Positions 6,676 through 15,467 of a stretch of 64,000 nucleotides of DNA are shown in pieces. Both the position numbers and the translations under genes were made by a program. Location of the stretch: assembly GCF_001700315.1 (NCBI RefSeq), contig NZ_MASJ01000039.1, forward strand, positions 248,001 through 312,000, given 5' to 3'. The notes beneath the pieces were generated by a model. It searched no databases. It saw only the letters and a program-made list of their open reading frames with translations, and was not told the origin of the DNA. The DNA is from Caryophanon tenue. GTDB lineage: Bacteria; Bacillota; Bacilli; Bacillales_A; Planococcaceae. The stretch's first letter is position 1. Each line of letters starts with the position of its first letter.

Positions 6676-8405
6676 GCTGGTTCATTTTCACTGTTATCAT
6701 CACGCTCAGTTTCAGGTGTTAGTAAAAAGCCAAAACCATGATGTTTCAACGCATTTTCTAATGCATTTGTAACAGGAATACCCGTTAAATTAATATACCC
6801 GACTTTATGACCAATCATTGTTGCATACAGGACTGGATCATACTTTAAACCAAGGTTTTTATAAATCGTTAACGTATTTAAAATATCCCCTAGCGTTAAA
6901 ATTTCGTAATCGCGACCACTAAATGTATAGTCCCCATTAATTTGATACCAAAAATCACTCGTATCCTCGCGTACCCACTGCAACCCTGTATCTTCGATTG
7001 CCTGCTTAATCGCAATGGCTGTATTCATGTATCGCTGATTCGGTTCGCGACCATATGCCTGTAGTAAGAAGTTCATTTCACCGAGCGCATGGTTAAGTGA
7101 TACATGTGTTTTCTTCGTCAATGTATCGCCGTAATAATCTAAAATGAAATAGCCGTTTTCCGTTGCGAGTACATTATCAATATTTACTTGATTCGATAAA
7201 TAATCCGCATACTCAAAATACATATTTTGCAACATTTCATCACCTAAATAATCGCCAGCATCGGTTAAAAAGAGCGCGATATTCTCATTATGACGTGTAT
7301 CCGTATACGGTGCTCGAATGCCATAATCATTCTTTAACCATGTACTTGTATACTCCGTTTCCCAAAGCTGTCCTTCTACTTTACGATCGAGTAAATAGTT
7401 AATAGAATTCATCAGCATCGAATAATGGAAGCGCGTGTCGCCATTACTGACAAGTTCGTCTAAATAAATTTTTCCGCGTTGATGCAAGACATTACGTCCA
7501 TAACCTTTTGACGTACCTGGCTCAATCGACCATGGTAGCTTTGTATACGCACCAGTTGCGTTTAACCACATTTGCGAGCGAATATGATAAATCTCCGAAT
7601 AATCGCGATAATACAGTGCATCGGCATCGTTATTAAATAATGCATTTGCGCCAACTAAAAACCAACTTTCAGAAATTTGTCCTGCTGCGCCTGTTAGCGG
7701 CATCGCCACAACCGATTGTTCACCGCGTTGCTCTGCCACTACATGACGTTGCTCCTCGATTAATTCACGTACAACGCTTTTATCGCCATCTTCATATTCT
7801 TTCACTAATTCACGAGAAATAAAGTTTTGCGACGCAATCACTTCATAGGCACGCCCCTCAAAACGGAAGAGTCCTGCTAAATTCGTCGTTTCATTGACGC
7901 CGAATGTATTATCATGCTCCCGTACAAATTCAATATCATCAAAACGTAGTTCAGATACATCACTGCTGTTTGAAACGAGCTGTAATGGAATCGTTACTGG
8001 CTCTTGCGTGACACTCAAAAATTCCGCAAATACTAATTTATCTCCGCGGTCAATTTGGCGAATCGTTGTTGTTAATGTACCAAGTGCTTGTTCATGATCA
8101 CGTACATTAAACGTTAGTATCGTATCCGTTGCATGAGACTTCTCAATTGTTTGCTGTTGTTCTAATTCGTATTCATAGCTTGCTGCCCGCACGTATACAT
8201 CTTTTCCTAAATGAAATAAAACACCACCTGCAGGATTTACCTTTACATCAAGTTCTGCATTATCCTTTGCTGTTGCACTTTCCTGCTCTTGATTCGCTGC
8301 TAACTTTTTGGCATATTCTTGGTCTGCCTCATATTTGATGACGAATGTAAGCACGATTAATGCGAGCGCAATACTACTGAATACAATATACTTTGCTCGT
8401 TTCAT
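6651..8405 (-). CDS. Membrane-anchored glucuronyl C5-epimerase-like toroid protein
   Basis: The product is 584 residues: a short cytoplasmic basic start, one transmembrane helix (about 8-24), a charged linker, a beta-rich domain (about 55-230) and an alpha-helical C-terminal domain (about 240-555). The C-terminal half (SLNHALGEMNFLLQAYGRE, DFWYQINGDYTFSGRDYEILTL, LNTLTIYKNLGL) resembles the D-glucuronyl C5-epimerase C-terminal domain, an (alpha/alpha) toroid fold. The protein would face outward, suggesting modification or turnover of an envelope polysaccharide. The ATG at 8405 is chosen because GGAGAG lies 5 bases upstream. Enzymatic activity is not shown, and another toroid-fold glycan enzyme is possible. 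Confidence 0.6.
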   Translation of the reverse strand: MKRAKYIVFSSIALALIVLTFVIKYEADQEYAKKLAANQEQESATAKDNAELDVKVNPAGGVLFHLGKDVYVRAASYEYELEQQQTIEKSHATDTILTFNVRDHEQALGTLTTTIRQIDRGDKLVFAEFLSVTQEPVTIPLQLVSNSSDVSELRFDDIEFVREHDNTFGVNETTNLAGLFRFEGRAYEVIASQNFISRELVKEYEDGDKSVVRELIEEQRHVVAEQRGEQSVVAMPLTGAAGQISESWFLVGANALFNNDADALYYRDYSEIYHIRSQMWLNATGAYTKLPWSIEPGTSKGYGRNVLHQRGKIYLDELVSNGDTRFHYSMLMNSINYLLDRKVEGQLWETEYTSTWLKNDYGIRAPYTDTRHNENIALFLTDAGDYLGDEMLQNMYFEYADYLSNQVNIDNVLATENGYFILDYYGDTLTKKTHVSLNHALGEMNFLLQAYGREPNQRYMNTAIAIKQAIEDTGLQWVREDTSDFWYQINGDYTFSGRDYEILTLGDILNTLTIYKNLGLKYDPVLYATMIGHKVGYINLTGIPVTNALENALKHHGFGFLLTPETERDDNSENEPAKSAPQAS

Positions 8406-8453
8406 CCTTCTCTCCTCATTGCGAAATTGCATATTTCATTGTAGCATAATTTG

Positions 8454-9089
8454 CTACATTGTACGCCGGTCATCACCTTCAATTAAGCGAATTGCGAGCG
8501 ATTGTACCGGCACATTTTGCGCATATGCAGGTGCTACAATTTGTTGATCAATCACAATTGTTTCGGTTTGCTCTGCTCGTATCGTAATATCATATGGACC
8601 CGCTTCATTTAGCCAATGTGCAAGCGCATCATTATGTTGTTGCCCAACGAACTCCACCGAAGCTTGTACATCTTCGTCACTATAATTATGCAAAGTTAAC
8701 TCACAATACAATTGCATGTCGCCCTGTTGTAATAATGTCGCCTGACAACCTGATTGCCCTTCGTCATAATGAATCGCTTGGATGCCTTGTGCAATATATG
8801 CTTGGTACATTGGAATCGCCACGCTTGGCAAGACTAAAAATAACACAAGCGGTAACACGACAGCTGCCCACTTCCACTTTTTAATCATACTTACAAAACA
8901 GACGATACTCCCAACTAACATTACTAAACTAAAAATTCCAGCCATATACAGGCCATCTGTTGTCTGTACCGGAATGGTCAACACCGATAATGTTGCATAG
9001 ACATTCATGTTGTTCGGGTATGGCATCGACAGTATAAATGCTGCGACATAGAGCGCGATCGCCGCATATAAAAAAAGGCGTTTCGACAC
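8454..9089 (-). CDS. Membrane protein with extracytoplasmic C-terminal domain, unknown
   Basis: The product is 211 residues with three hydrophobic spans (about 5-22, 48-68 and 74-97) and then a soluble domain of about 110 residues with a beta-sandwich-like pattern (ATLLQQGDMQLYCELTLHNYSDEDVQASVEFVG). GTG 9089 is preferred because GGGGGG ends 6 bases upstream, while the ATG at 9095 abuts it. It lies 48 bases upstream of the C5-epimerase-like gene on the same strand with no terminator between, so the two probably form an operon acting at the envelope. I do not recognise the family. Confidence 0.6.
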   Translation of the reverse strand: MSKRLFLYAAIALYVAAFILSMPYPNNMNVYATLSVLTIPVQTTDGLYMAGIFSLVMLVGSIVCFVSMIKKWKWAAVVLPLVLFLVLPSVAIPMYQAYIAQGIQAIHYDEGQSGCQATLLQQGDMQLYCELTLHNYSDEDVQASVEFVGQQHNDALAHWLNEAGPYDITIRAEQTETIVIDQQIVAPAYAQNVPVQSLAIRLIEGDDRRTM

Positions 9090-9187
9090 ACACATCCCCC
9101 CTATCTTTCATCTATCTATCGTACCATAAAATATGCCATTTCACGTAGCAGATACGCATAACGCATACAAAAATCTGAACACAATAT

Positions 9188-9235
9188 AAGAAAGCATCAC
9201 CTCAACATTTCATGTGAGTGTGATGCTTTCTTACG
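9188..9235 (-). terminator. Intrinsic terminator of the Nudix-like gene
   Basis: A 13-bp perfect stem (9188-9200 with 9220-9232) with a 19-base loop. On the minus strand it is followed by ATATTGTG, so the U-run is weak. Confidence 0.65.
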
Positions 9236-9295
9236 AACGTTATAAGGATGTTACGTAACGATATAATCGCGCGTCAAATCAGGTCAACTTACTCG

Positions 9296-9643
9296 TTATG
9301 TAAATGCTAAATAAGCATAACGTGAAATATCCGGTGCTAATGCGTCCATTTCTTCCCCTGTTACCCAACGCCCTGTCGCTAATTCCACCTGTGACGAATC
9401 AACCGTTAATAAATAAAAATGACGATGTACCGCTTCTCCGCCATATGTGCCATAATCCGATGTTAAAAAACGTTGGATTGTTGCTTGTAAGCCCGTTTGT
9501 TCTTCGACTGCACGTAACACAGTCTGTGCCCACTCCTCATCATCGTTCACATGATCGTTTGGAACAAGTCCATTCGGTAACGTCAGTAAAAAATGTGCGC
9601 CTGCTTGTTCATATGTAACATAGCCGTATGCTTTGTGAATCAT
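9296..9643 (-). CDS. Nudix-fold protein with degenerate catalytic box
   Basis: The product is 115 residues, at the short end for Nudix proteins. The fold pattern is there (HKAYGYVTYEQAGAHFLLT, then a helix, then YLLTVDSS and RWVTGEEMDAL). The Nudix box is damaged: aligned to GX5EX7REUXEEXGU it has D for the first G, keeps the first E and R, has A for the E after R, and reads RAVEEQTGL with Q for the last metal-binding E. It may be a non-hydrolytic Nudix-like binding protein. ATG 9643 is used because GAGGG lies 7 bases upstream; the ATG two codons earlier abuts it. Confidence 0.6.
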   Translation of the reverse strand: MIHKAYGYVTYEQAGAHFLLTLPNGLVPNDHVNDDEEWAQTVLRAVEEQTGLQATIQRFLTSDYGTYGGEAVHRHFYLLTVDSSQVELATGRWVTGEEMDALAPDISRYAYLAFT

Positions 9644-9744
9644 TAACATGCCCTCATTTCTATTTGAAAGTATACGTTGTATTCGTGAAAAATAAGGCAA
9701 AGTCCTGCAAAGCACATCAATTTTAACGAAAAAATAATGTATGC

Positions 9745-11739
9745 TTACGTTAATTTATATTTGGCGGTCGTTTCCTTCAAATTATTCGCGACTGCATCTA
9801 ACGTTCGAACAGATTTTGTCATATCATTCATATTTTCATGCTGGATACCGGTCGCGTCCATCATTGCATCCATACTGTCGACACCTTGCTTTGTTAAATG
9901 TTCAATATGTTCAAAAGATGCCGTAATTTCTTCGGTATTCGCAGACATTACAAGCGCGGCTTCAGATACACTTTCGACTTCCTTCGCGATAATTTGTACA
10001 CCATCTGAAATATTACCAAATGTCGCTTGTGCTTCGTCTACAACATGGCGACCGCTTGATACAACATTTGATGTTTGTAAAATCGCGCTCACAATTTCCG
10101 TTGTTTCTAGTTGAACGCTTTGTACGACATAGGTAATTTCATCCGCAGCTGTTTTCGACTCCTCCGCTAGCTTGCGCACTTCATCAGCAACAACAGCGAA
10201 ACCTTTCCCCGCTTCTCCAGCACGCGCAGCTTCAATCGATGCATTGAGTGCTAATAAATTTGTTTGATTTGAGATGCCGGTAATCACACTCGTAAATTGA
10301 CCGATTTTCCCTGACAAATTAACTAATTCTTCTGTCTTTTCAACACAAATAGCAGTTGATTGTTCAATTTGTTGTAACTGCTCGGTTAAATTAAACATAA
10401 CGTTAGAGCCAACTGCCGCTTCTTGCCCCGTTGCTGCTGAGCGCTCTGCAATTTCTGAAATGGATGCGGTAATATGCTGAATATTTTGCGCTAACTCTTC
10501 AAGGGCATCTACACTATCTTCTGTACTTTGTAATTGTACATGCGAAAATTCTTTCATATTTTGTGTGCTTGCAACGATAATCGCTGTGGACTCTTCAGTC
10601 GTTTGCGCGCGCTGTGTAATTTCATTGGTCACAGCATGAATTGTCATCGATTGTGCTTGTAAATCTTTAATAATCCGTTGATAATTTTCCATCATTTGGT
10701 TAAACGACATAATGAGCTGCCCAATTTCATCGTGTGAGTCTGCTTGAATGCGTTTTGTTAAATCTGCTTCATCATGGCTCATATCATCTAGTGAATCACG
10801 AATGCTTAAAATACGCTTCACTTGTTTCGTAATCGTTACGCTTGTTAATAAAGCGATCAGAATACTCGCACCAATGGCAGCAATTATCGTCCCCCAATAA
10901 ATGCTCGTTAATACGTGGGCATCTACAGCAATCACTAAATATTGACCGTTCGATAATGCCTTCACAAAATTCGTTGTACGCGTCCCGCCAACATCCCCTT
11001 TAAACGAGTGATTGTCTGCTAACGCATCTTTTGTAAATCCTGCATGTTCAAATGTATCCTCTGCTGTTGCCGCAACGATGTCACCATTATCACGGACAAC
11101 AGCTGCATAAAGTACAGTGTCACTCAAATACTGTTTTAATTGTTCTATGTAAAACGTTGTCCCAATTTGTTGTTCTAAATCGAGCAAATGCTGTCCATTG
11201 CGCGCGACCTGTACAATTTGTGGCGCTGTGGCTTGCCAACCACCTACCCCGACAAATTTATAAAATGCATCATCAACAACGCGCACTTGCGCTGGCTGTA
11301 CAATCGATGTCGCCACGTCCGCCTCTAATAACGCCATATATTCCGCTGCCTGACTCCCTGGCTCTGACCCGAAATTAAAGTCAATCGTTGGTGCGATTGA
11401 TGTGAGTGTCGTATTGCCTTGTGCATCTGTACTCCAAATTTCATCAATGCCTGCAACTTCAGACAAACGCTTCAAATCTTCATGCGTCGTGCCTTTTGCA
11501 ACAATATAAGAAGCTAACGCCGCTTGGGCAACCATTTCTTGTTCCATAATCGTTTCCGCTTGTTCACGAGCGACCATAGCGCCCTCTATCCCAAGTGCCA
11601 CAGATTCAACTAACGCTTCTCCATTTTGTTCGATACTTTTATTGGTTGTCATGTAAATGAACACACTAAAAACCGCGATAATACATACTACTACAACTGT
11701 AATAGGTGCCATCATCTTTGAACGTAACGTTGTAAACAT
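9745..11739 (-). CDS. Methyl-accepting chemotaxis protein
   Basis: The product is a 664-residue transmembrane chemoreceptor. TM1 is at about 12-32, followed by a periplasm-side sensory domain of about 250 residues (Cache-like), TM2 at about 287-308, a HAMP linker ([21 protein letters not shown]) and a long signalling coiled coil whose hairpin tip is intact ([36 protein letters not shown]). It relays ligand binding to CheA/CheW. No C-terminal NWETF-like tether is present. ATG 11739 follows AAAGGAGG by about 10 bases. The gene stands alone with no other chemotaxis gene in the window; the ligand is unknown. Confidence 0.92.
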   Translation of the reverse strand: MFTTLRSKMMAPITVVVVCIIAVFSVFIYMTTNKSIEQNGEALVESVALGIEGAMVAREQAETIMEQEMVAQAALASYIVAKGTTHEDLKRLSEVAGIDEIWSTDAQGNTTLTSIAPTIDFNFGSEPGSQAAEYMALLEADVATSIVQPAQVRVVDDAFYKFVGVGGWQATAPQIVQVARNGQHLLDLEQQIGTTFYIEQLKQYLSDTVLYAAVVRDNGDIVAATAEDTFEHAGFTKDALADNHSFKGDVGGTRTTNFVKALSNGQYLVIAVDAHVLTSIYWGTIIAAIGASILIALLTSVTITKQVKRILSIRDSLDDMSHDEADLTKRIQADSHDEIGQLIMSFNQMMENYQRIIKDLQAQSMTIHAVTNEITQRAQTTEESTAIIVASTQNMKEFSHVQLQSTEDSVDALEELAQNIQHITASISEIAERSAATGQEAAVGSNVMFNLTEQLQQIEQSTAICVEKTEELVNLSGKIGQFTSVITGISNQTNLLALNASIEAARAGEAGKGFAVVADEVRKLAEESKTAADEITYVVQSVQLETTEIVSAILQTSNVVSSGRHVVDEAQATFGNISDGVQIIAKEVESVSEAALVMSANTEEITASFEHIEHLTKQGVDSMDAMMDATGIQHENMNDMTKSVRTLDAVANNLKETTAKYKLT

Positions 11740-11858
11740 ATTATACTGTCCTCCTTTTCTTCTTCCTTTATCATACGTCAAAAGATTTTATTTTTGTTAA
11801 AATTACCTAAAATTATAGGTTCAAAATATCTAAAATATTAGAATTTAGACACAAATGA

Positions 11859-11886
11859 GCGGAGATAATCTACATTACCTCCGCAA
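11859..11886 (-). terminator. Intrinsic hairpin after rnz
   Basis: An 11-bp stem with one wobble (11859-11869 with 11874-11884) and a 4-base loop just past the rnz stop. The U-run is short (TCATTT). Confidence 0.6.
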
Positions 11887-11889
11887 AAA

Positions 11890-12837
11890 CTAATCCTTTA
11901 TAACTATATCATTATCACTTATTAACGCATAGCTTATATAATCATGCGCGACACTCGTATGTTCAAAAACCGTACGTGCTTGCTTCGCTAACGCTTCACT
12001 TTGCGCCGGCAAAAATCGTGCACTAATATGCGTTAAAATTAAATATTTTGCCTCGGCATGCTTCGCTACGTGTGCCGCTTCCATATTCGTGGCATGTCCG
12101 TACTGCGCGGCTAGTTGCGCTGTCGTATCGTCAAATGTTGCCTCGTGTACAACAATGGTCGCATTTTTCGCCAATTGAATCGCTTGGTCACAATATTTTG
12201 TATCCCCAAGGATTGTTACAATAAACCCTGCTTTCGGCGACGTAACAACGTCCTTTGCATGTACGACACGCCCGTCTGCTAATGTTACGTCTGCACCATT
12301 CTTCAGCGCACCGAGTAACGGTCCTTTCGGTACACCAAGCTCATACGCTTTTTCAATTAATAATGCACCTGGCAGTTCTTTTTGCTCAATGCGGTAGCCT
12401 AAACATGGCACAACATGTTCCAGCCAAGCAGCATACACTGTAAATTGCTCGTCCTCAAAAACAATGCCTGCTTCGTCCATCTCCTCAATAAACAGTGGAT
12501 ACGTTAAATGCGTACCACTAATACGAATTGTCGTTTCTACCCACTCTTTAATACCACGTGGCCCGTAAATCGTTAACGGTTCAGTGCCTCCTAAAAAGCT
12601 ACGTGAACCAAGTAATCCAGGTAACCCAAATATATGATCGCCGTGTAAATGCGTAATAAAGATTTTTTCGATTTTCCGTGGTTTCAGTGATGTATGTAAA
12701 ATGCGATGCTGCGTTGCTTCTCCGCAATCAAATAACCACATCGTGCCACGCTCATCTAATAACTTCATCATAATCGCTGTTGTGTTGCGCTCTTTTGATG
12801 GCATTCCTGCCCCTGTCCCTAAAAATTGTAACTCCAT
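11890..12837 (-). CDS. rnz: Ribonuclease Z
   Basis: The product is 315 residues, full length for the short-form tRNase Z that removes the 3' trailer from tRNA precursors lacking an encoded CCA. It begins MELQFLGTGAGMPSKERNT with the metallo-beta-lactamase metal motif THLHGDH (about residues 62-68), the exosite region (LTYPLFIEEMDEAGI) and later metal ligands in ILGDTKYCD and LILTHISARF. It acts in the cytoplasm as a dimer. It is monocistronic, between the chemoreceptor and the YcdB-like gene. The start ATG begins the conserved N-terminal strand. Confidence 0.95.
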   Translation of the reverse strand: MELQFLGTGAGMPSKERNTTAIMMKLLDERGTMWLFDCGEATQHRILHTSLKPRKIEKIFITHLHGDHIFGLPGLLGSRSFLGGTEPLTIYGPRGIKEWVETTIRISGTHLTYPLFIEEMDEAGIVFEDEQFTVYAAWLEHVVPCLGYRIEQKELPGALLIEKAYELGVPKGPLLGALKNGADVTLADGRVVHAKDVVTSPKAGFIVTILGDTKYCDQAIQLAKNATIVVHEATFDDTTAQLAAQYGHATNMEAAHVAKHAEAKYLILTHISARFLPAQSEALAKQARTVFEHTSVAHDYISYALISDNDIVIKD

Positions 12838-12875
12838 CTATGTTCCTCATTTCTTTCCAGCGGTTTCGACATATA

Positions 12876-12912
12876 AGAAGCTGCCCCTGATAATAGTCTC
12901 TGGGACAGCTCT
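12876..12912 (-). terminator. Intrinsic terminator of the RNase-H/YcdB-like operon
   Basis: An AGCTGTCCC / GGGGCAGCT stem (12879-12910 with one bulge) lies next to the gene stop at 12916. Confidence 0.6.
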
Positions 12913-12915
12913 TTG

Positions 12916-14271
12916 TTATTCATCAAATGGTGAAAACCCCGTATCGACATAGCTTACTTCACCCGTGTCCCCATCAATTTCATCAATATGGCCACCTGTT
13001 GGCGAATCTGGGTACGTAATTAAATACGTTAATTCATATAAATTTTCTTCTAAATTTGTGCGCATAAATGCCAATGTCACATCTGCTAAATTTTGCGCGA
13101 TTGCATCTGCTTCTGACAATGATAATTTCGGCTGTTCTAGTCGGCGCAATACATCGTATGGTAAAATCGCCTGTACAATTTCTAATACAACACCGGTACT
13201 GCGATGAATTGATATATCAATCGCTTTATCATGAATATACACACCGTCTACTGCATATACGAAACGGAAATTTGTATCACTCGATTCAAAGTCATCGGCA
13301 AAAAACGGGGAATGTTGTAAAATTTGCGCTAGCCCTGTTGATTCTTCGCGTTTATAATGGACCATTTCATTTCCAACAAGCACATACAGTAATTCATGTG
13401 CGCGTTGCAGTAGCACATCATCTTCAATGTATATACCTGTATCTGGAAGCTCCACTAAATGATTGTCCTCTAGCTCGAAATCTAAAATATCGTCATCGAC
13501 ATCTTCAAAGCTTGATAAATCAAGTTGATAATGATCATCTTCATCTGTTTGTGCAATATACCAATGCTTCATGCCGTCTAGTGACGTATCTTCCTTCACA
13601 ACAACGCCTGGATATTCATTGATCATTAACACATCTAGCGGCGCATCAATTTTGGTAAGTGGCACATCATGGTAAAGCGTTTCTAATGTGTCATCTTGCG
13701 CTAAATGATTCAATGAACCATCAACATGTACGCCAAATAATTCATGGTTTTGCCCATACACATAGCGCCAGTTTTGTGTATCTAGCACTTTTTCGACAAG
13801 TAATTGCTCATGTAAAATGGCACGTGCTTGTTCCTTTGAAATACAGCTTTTTGGATAAGTAACGGTATACGGCTCTGTGAAAAACATCGCTGTAATTAAG
13901 TACCCTTCTGCATCAAGCGAAACATGCGCACCAGTATTTGGTAATGGTAAGTGATATCGCTCATCCACTTCTTCAAAAATAACCAAATAATGCGTATCAA
14001 AATTAACTAAGCTCTCTAATACAAGCCCTCGATTATCCACTTGTTCAATAAAATTTTTCGCAATGCTCGTTGCTTGCTCGGCGCTAATAGCCACGTGCTC
14101 TAGTACGGCATCTTCTGCCTCAAATAATTGAATACGCTGTAATAAGCCATCAAAGTATTCGTATTCGCCAATTGCTTCACCGGCGCGATTATAAAATACA
14201 AACAAATCGCGCTCTATTTCTTCTGTATGTGCAATGGTTTGTTGTACAAACGGCTGTAATTTTTCAATCAT
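12916..14271 (-). CDS. Cytosolic YcdB/YcdC-repeat-like protein, unknown function
   Basis: The product is 451 acidic residues without signal peptide or membrane span. It contains repeats of about 100 residues with a helix (ISAEQATSIAKNFIEQV, ISKEQARAILHEQL, LSLSEADAIAQNLADV) followed by beta strands (YLVIFEEVDERYHLPLP, RYVYGQNHELFGVHVDG). This resembles the YcdB/YcdC (DUF4901, PepSY-like) repeats found in Bacillales. Relatives I know of are usually exported, so a cytosolic copy is slightly unusual. The start overlaps the end of the RNase-H-like gene by 8 bases, so the two are co-translated. The function is unknown. Confidence 0.6.
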   Translation of the reverse strand: MIEKLQPFVQQTIAHTEEIERDLFVFYNRAGEAIGEYEYFDGLLQRIQLFEAEDAVLEHVAISAEQATSIAKNFIEQVDNRGLVLESLVNFDTHYLVIFEEVDERYHLPLPNTGAHVSLDAEGYLITAMFFTEPYTVTYPKSCISKEQARAILHEQLLVEKVLDTQNWRYVYGQNHELFGVHVDGSLNHLAQDDTLETLYHDVPLTKIDAPLDVLMINEYPGVVVKEDTSLDGMKHWYIAQTDEDDHYQLDLSSFEDVDDDILDFELEDNHLVELPDTGIYIEDDVLLQRAHELLYVLVGNEMVHYKREESTGLAQILQHSPFFADDFESSDTNFRFVYAVDGVYIHDKAIDISIHRSTGVVLEIVQAILPYDVLRRLEQPKLSLSEADAIAQNLADVTLAFMRTNLEENLYELTYLITYPDSPTGGHIDEIDGDTGEVSYVDTGFSPFDE

Positions 14272-14947
14272 GTGTTCTTCTCCTTTGTCGCTTTGTGACG
14301 ATTGGTGCTACTGCATGTATTGACGTTTGTTCAAGTGCTTGGGTTGCTAAGCGGTGCGCTTCGGTATTATGTGCACGTGCAATATGTTCATATTGAATGT
14401 GTAGTTGTAACTTCTCGACTAACGCATCAATTCGATTTGCCCATCGTTGAAATACAGGCTCATACACAGGCCACTCTCCAGCCATTTGCTGTAGAACGAC
14501 TTGAGCATCGCCTTTTACCGTAATTGTTTGACGAGAAACACCTAAGTCTTCTAATGCTCGTATCGCTTCATAAAGTGCCACATACTCCGCTTCATTATTA
14601 GACGTAATATTGGTCATCAAATGATTTGTCCGCAAGCGCATTTTTTGCTGTTGCTTATAGTAAATGACAACACCGAGTCCTGCATGTTGTAACGCTTCAT
14701 CAAATCCACCGTCAAAATAGACAACAACTTGATGCGGCTCTTCGATTAGTGCTGTTGCATATTTCTTCAGCTCTTTTAACGTCCATGTACTATCATACAT
14801 ATCGGTTATAGTGTAACGCTGTAAACGTCCGGTTTGCTGTAAATCTTCGAGCACCACAATCGCCTCTTCATAGGACAGCTGCTCAGAGTGAAATGTAACT
14901 GTTGCACCTTTTTTCGGTTGATACGTTATTTCTAGCGTAACATTCAT
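14264..14947 (-). CDS. RNase-H-like protein with N-terminal extension
   Basis: The product is 227 residues: an N-terminal domain (about 1-72) followed by an RNase H type fold. The first three acidic active-site residues are visible as VVYFDGG, NNEAEY and VKGDAQ. The fourth position, normally EADRLA, reads EAHRLA, with His for Asp. Such proteins are annotated in Bacillales as reverse-transcriptase-like or RNase HI family proteins; they may act on RNA/DNA hybrids in the cytoplasm, but this is unproven here. The tail is basic (TKRQRRRTHD). Its TGA overlaps the ATG region of the next gene by 8 bases. Confidence 0.75.
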   Translation of the reverse strand: MNVTLEITYQPKKGATVTFHSEQLSYEEAIVVLEDLQQTGRLQRYTITDMYDSTWTLKELKKYATALIEEPHQVVVYFDGGFDEALQHAGLGVVIYYKQQQKMRLRTNHLMTNITSNNEAEYVALYEAIRALEDLGVSRQTITVKGDAQVVLQQMAGEWPVYEPVFQRWANRIDALVEKLQLHIQYEHIARAHNTEAHRLATQALEQTSIHAVAPIVTKRQRRRTHD

Positions 14948-15011
14948 CTGTACGTCCTCCTATTAGCGATTTTGTATATTCAGTGTATCACTTTTCGAAA
15001 CAACACAACAT

Positions 15012-15046
15012 AAAAAAGCAAGACGAGCACTTCGTCTTGCTTCCAT
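15012..15046 (-). terminator. Intrinsic terminator of the IDEAL-domain gene
   Basis: An 11-bp perfect stem (15016-15026 with 15032-15042) followed on the minus strand by TTTTTTATG. Confidence 0.85.
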
Positions 15047-15109
15047 TATAGAAGGATGAGATATTGTTTTTTATGTATCGTCACGTAAAAGATACGTGAC
15101 ATCTGTTTC

Positions 15110-15376
15110 TTATTCATCTTTAGCCGGAACGTTACGCTCAGTTAATTCTTTGTACCATTCGAAGTCGCCACTTTGGACAGCGACTGCCATCAGCTCTTGG
15201 ATATCGTCTGAGTGTAAATGTACATCGTTATTTTCTTGTATATATTTCGCCGGTACCCAATACGCATCTTTTGACACACGTGGTAAGCGCACTAAATAAC
15301 GGTTATCGGTTTCATCAGCTTTTAATACAAAACCTGGTACATTACGGTAAAGAATCCATTGTCCTACGTCAAACAT
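15110..15376 (-). CDS. IDEAL-domain protein
   Basis: The product is 88 residues. The N-terminal part forms a small beta domain (FDVGQWILYRNVPGFVLKAD) and the C-terminal helix pair (DDIQELMAVAVQSGDFEWYKELTER) matches the IDEAL motif family. That motif occurs in Bacillales proteins, including a ComK/ClpP-adaptor-like group, and is thought to mediate protein interactions. ATG 15376 is used because a GGGATGAG site lies just upstream; an earlier in-frame ATG has none. It is monocistronic with its own terminator. Its partner is unknown. Confidence 0.75.
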   Translation of the reverse strand: MFDVGQWILYRNVPGFVLKADETDNRYLVRLPRVSKDAYWVPAKYIQENNDVHLHSDDIQELMAVAVQSGDFEWYKELTERNVPAKDE

Positions 15377-15467
15377 ATTCTCATCCCTTTCGTTCAAGGT
15401 ATGAGGCTATTATAGTATAGTTTTTTCACGCACCCAAATGATTTGCTCATTGTTTAAATCTCATCAA

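Noticed and set aside
13068-13622. A 184-codon open frame opposite the YcdB-like gene
   Set aside because: Its His/Leu/Arg-rich composition and lack of a ribosome binding site mark it as a shadow.
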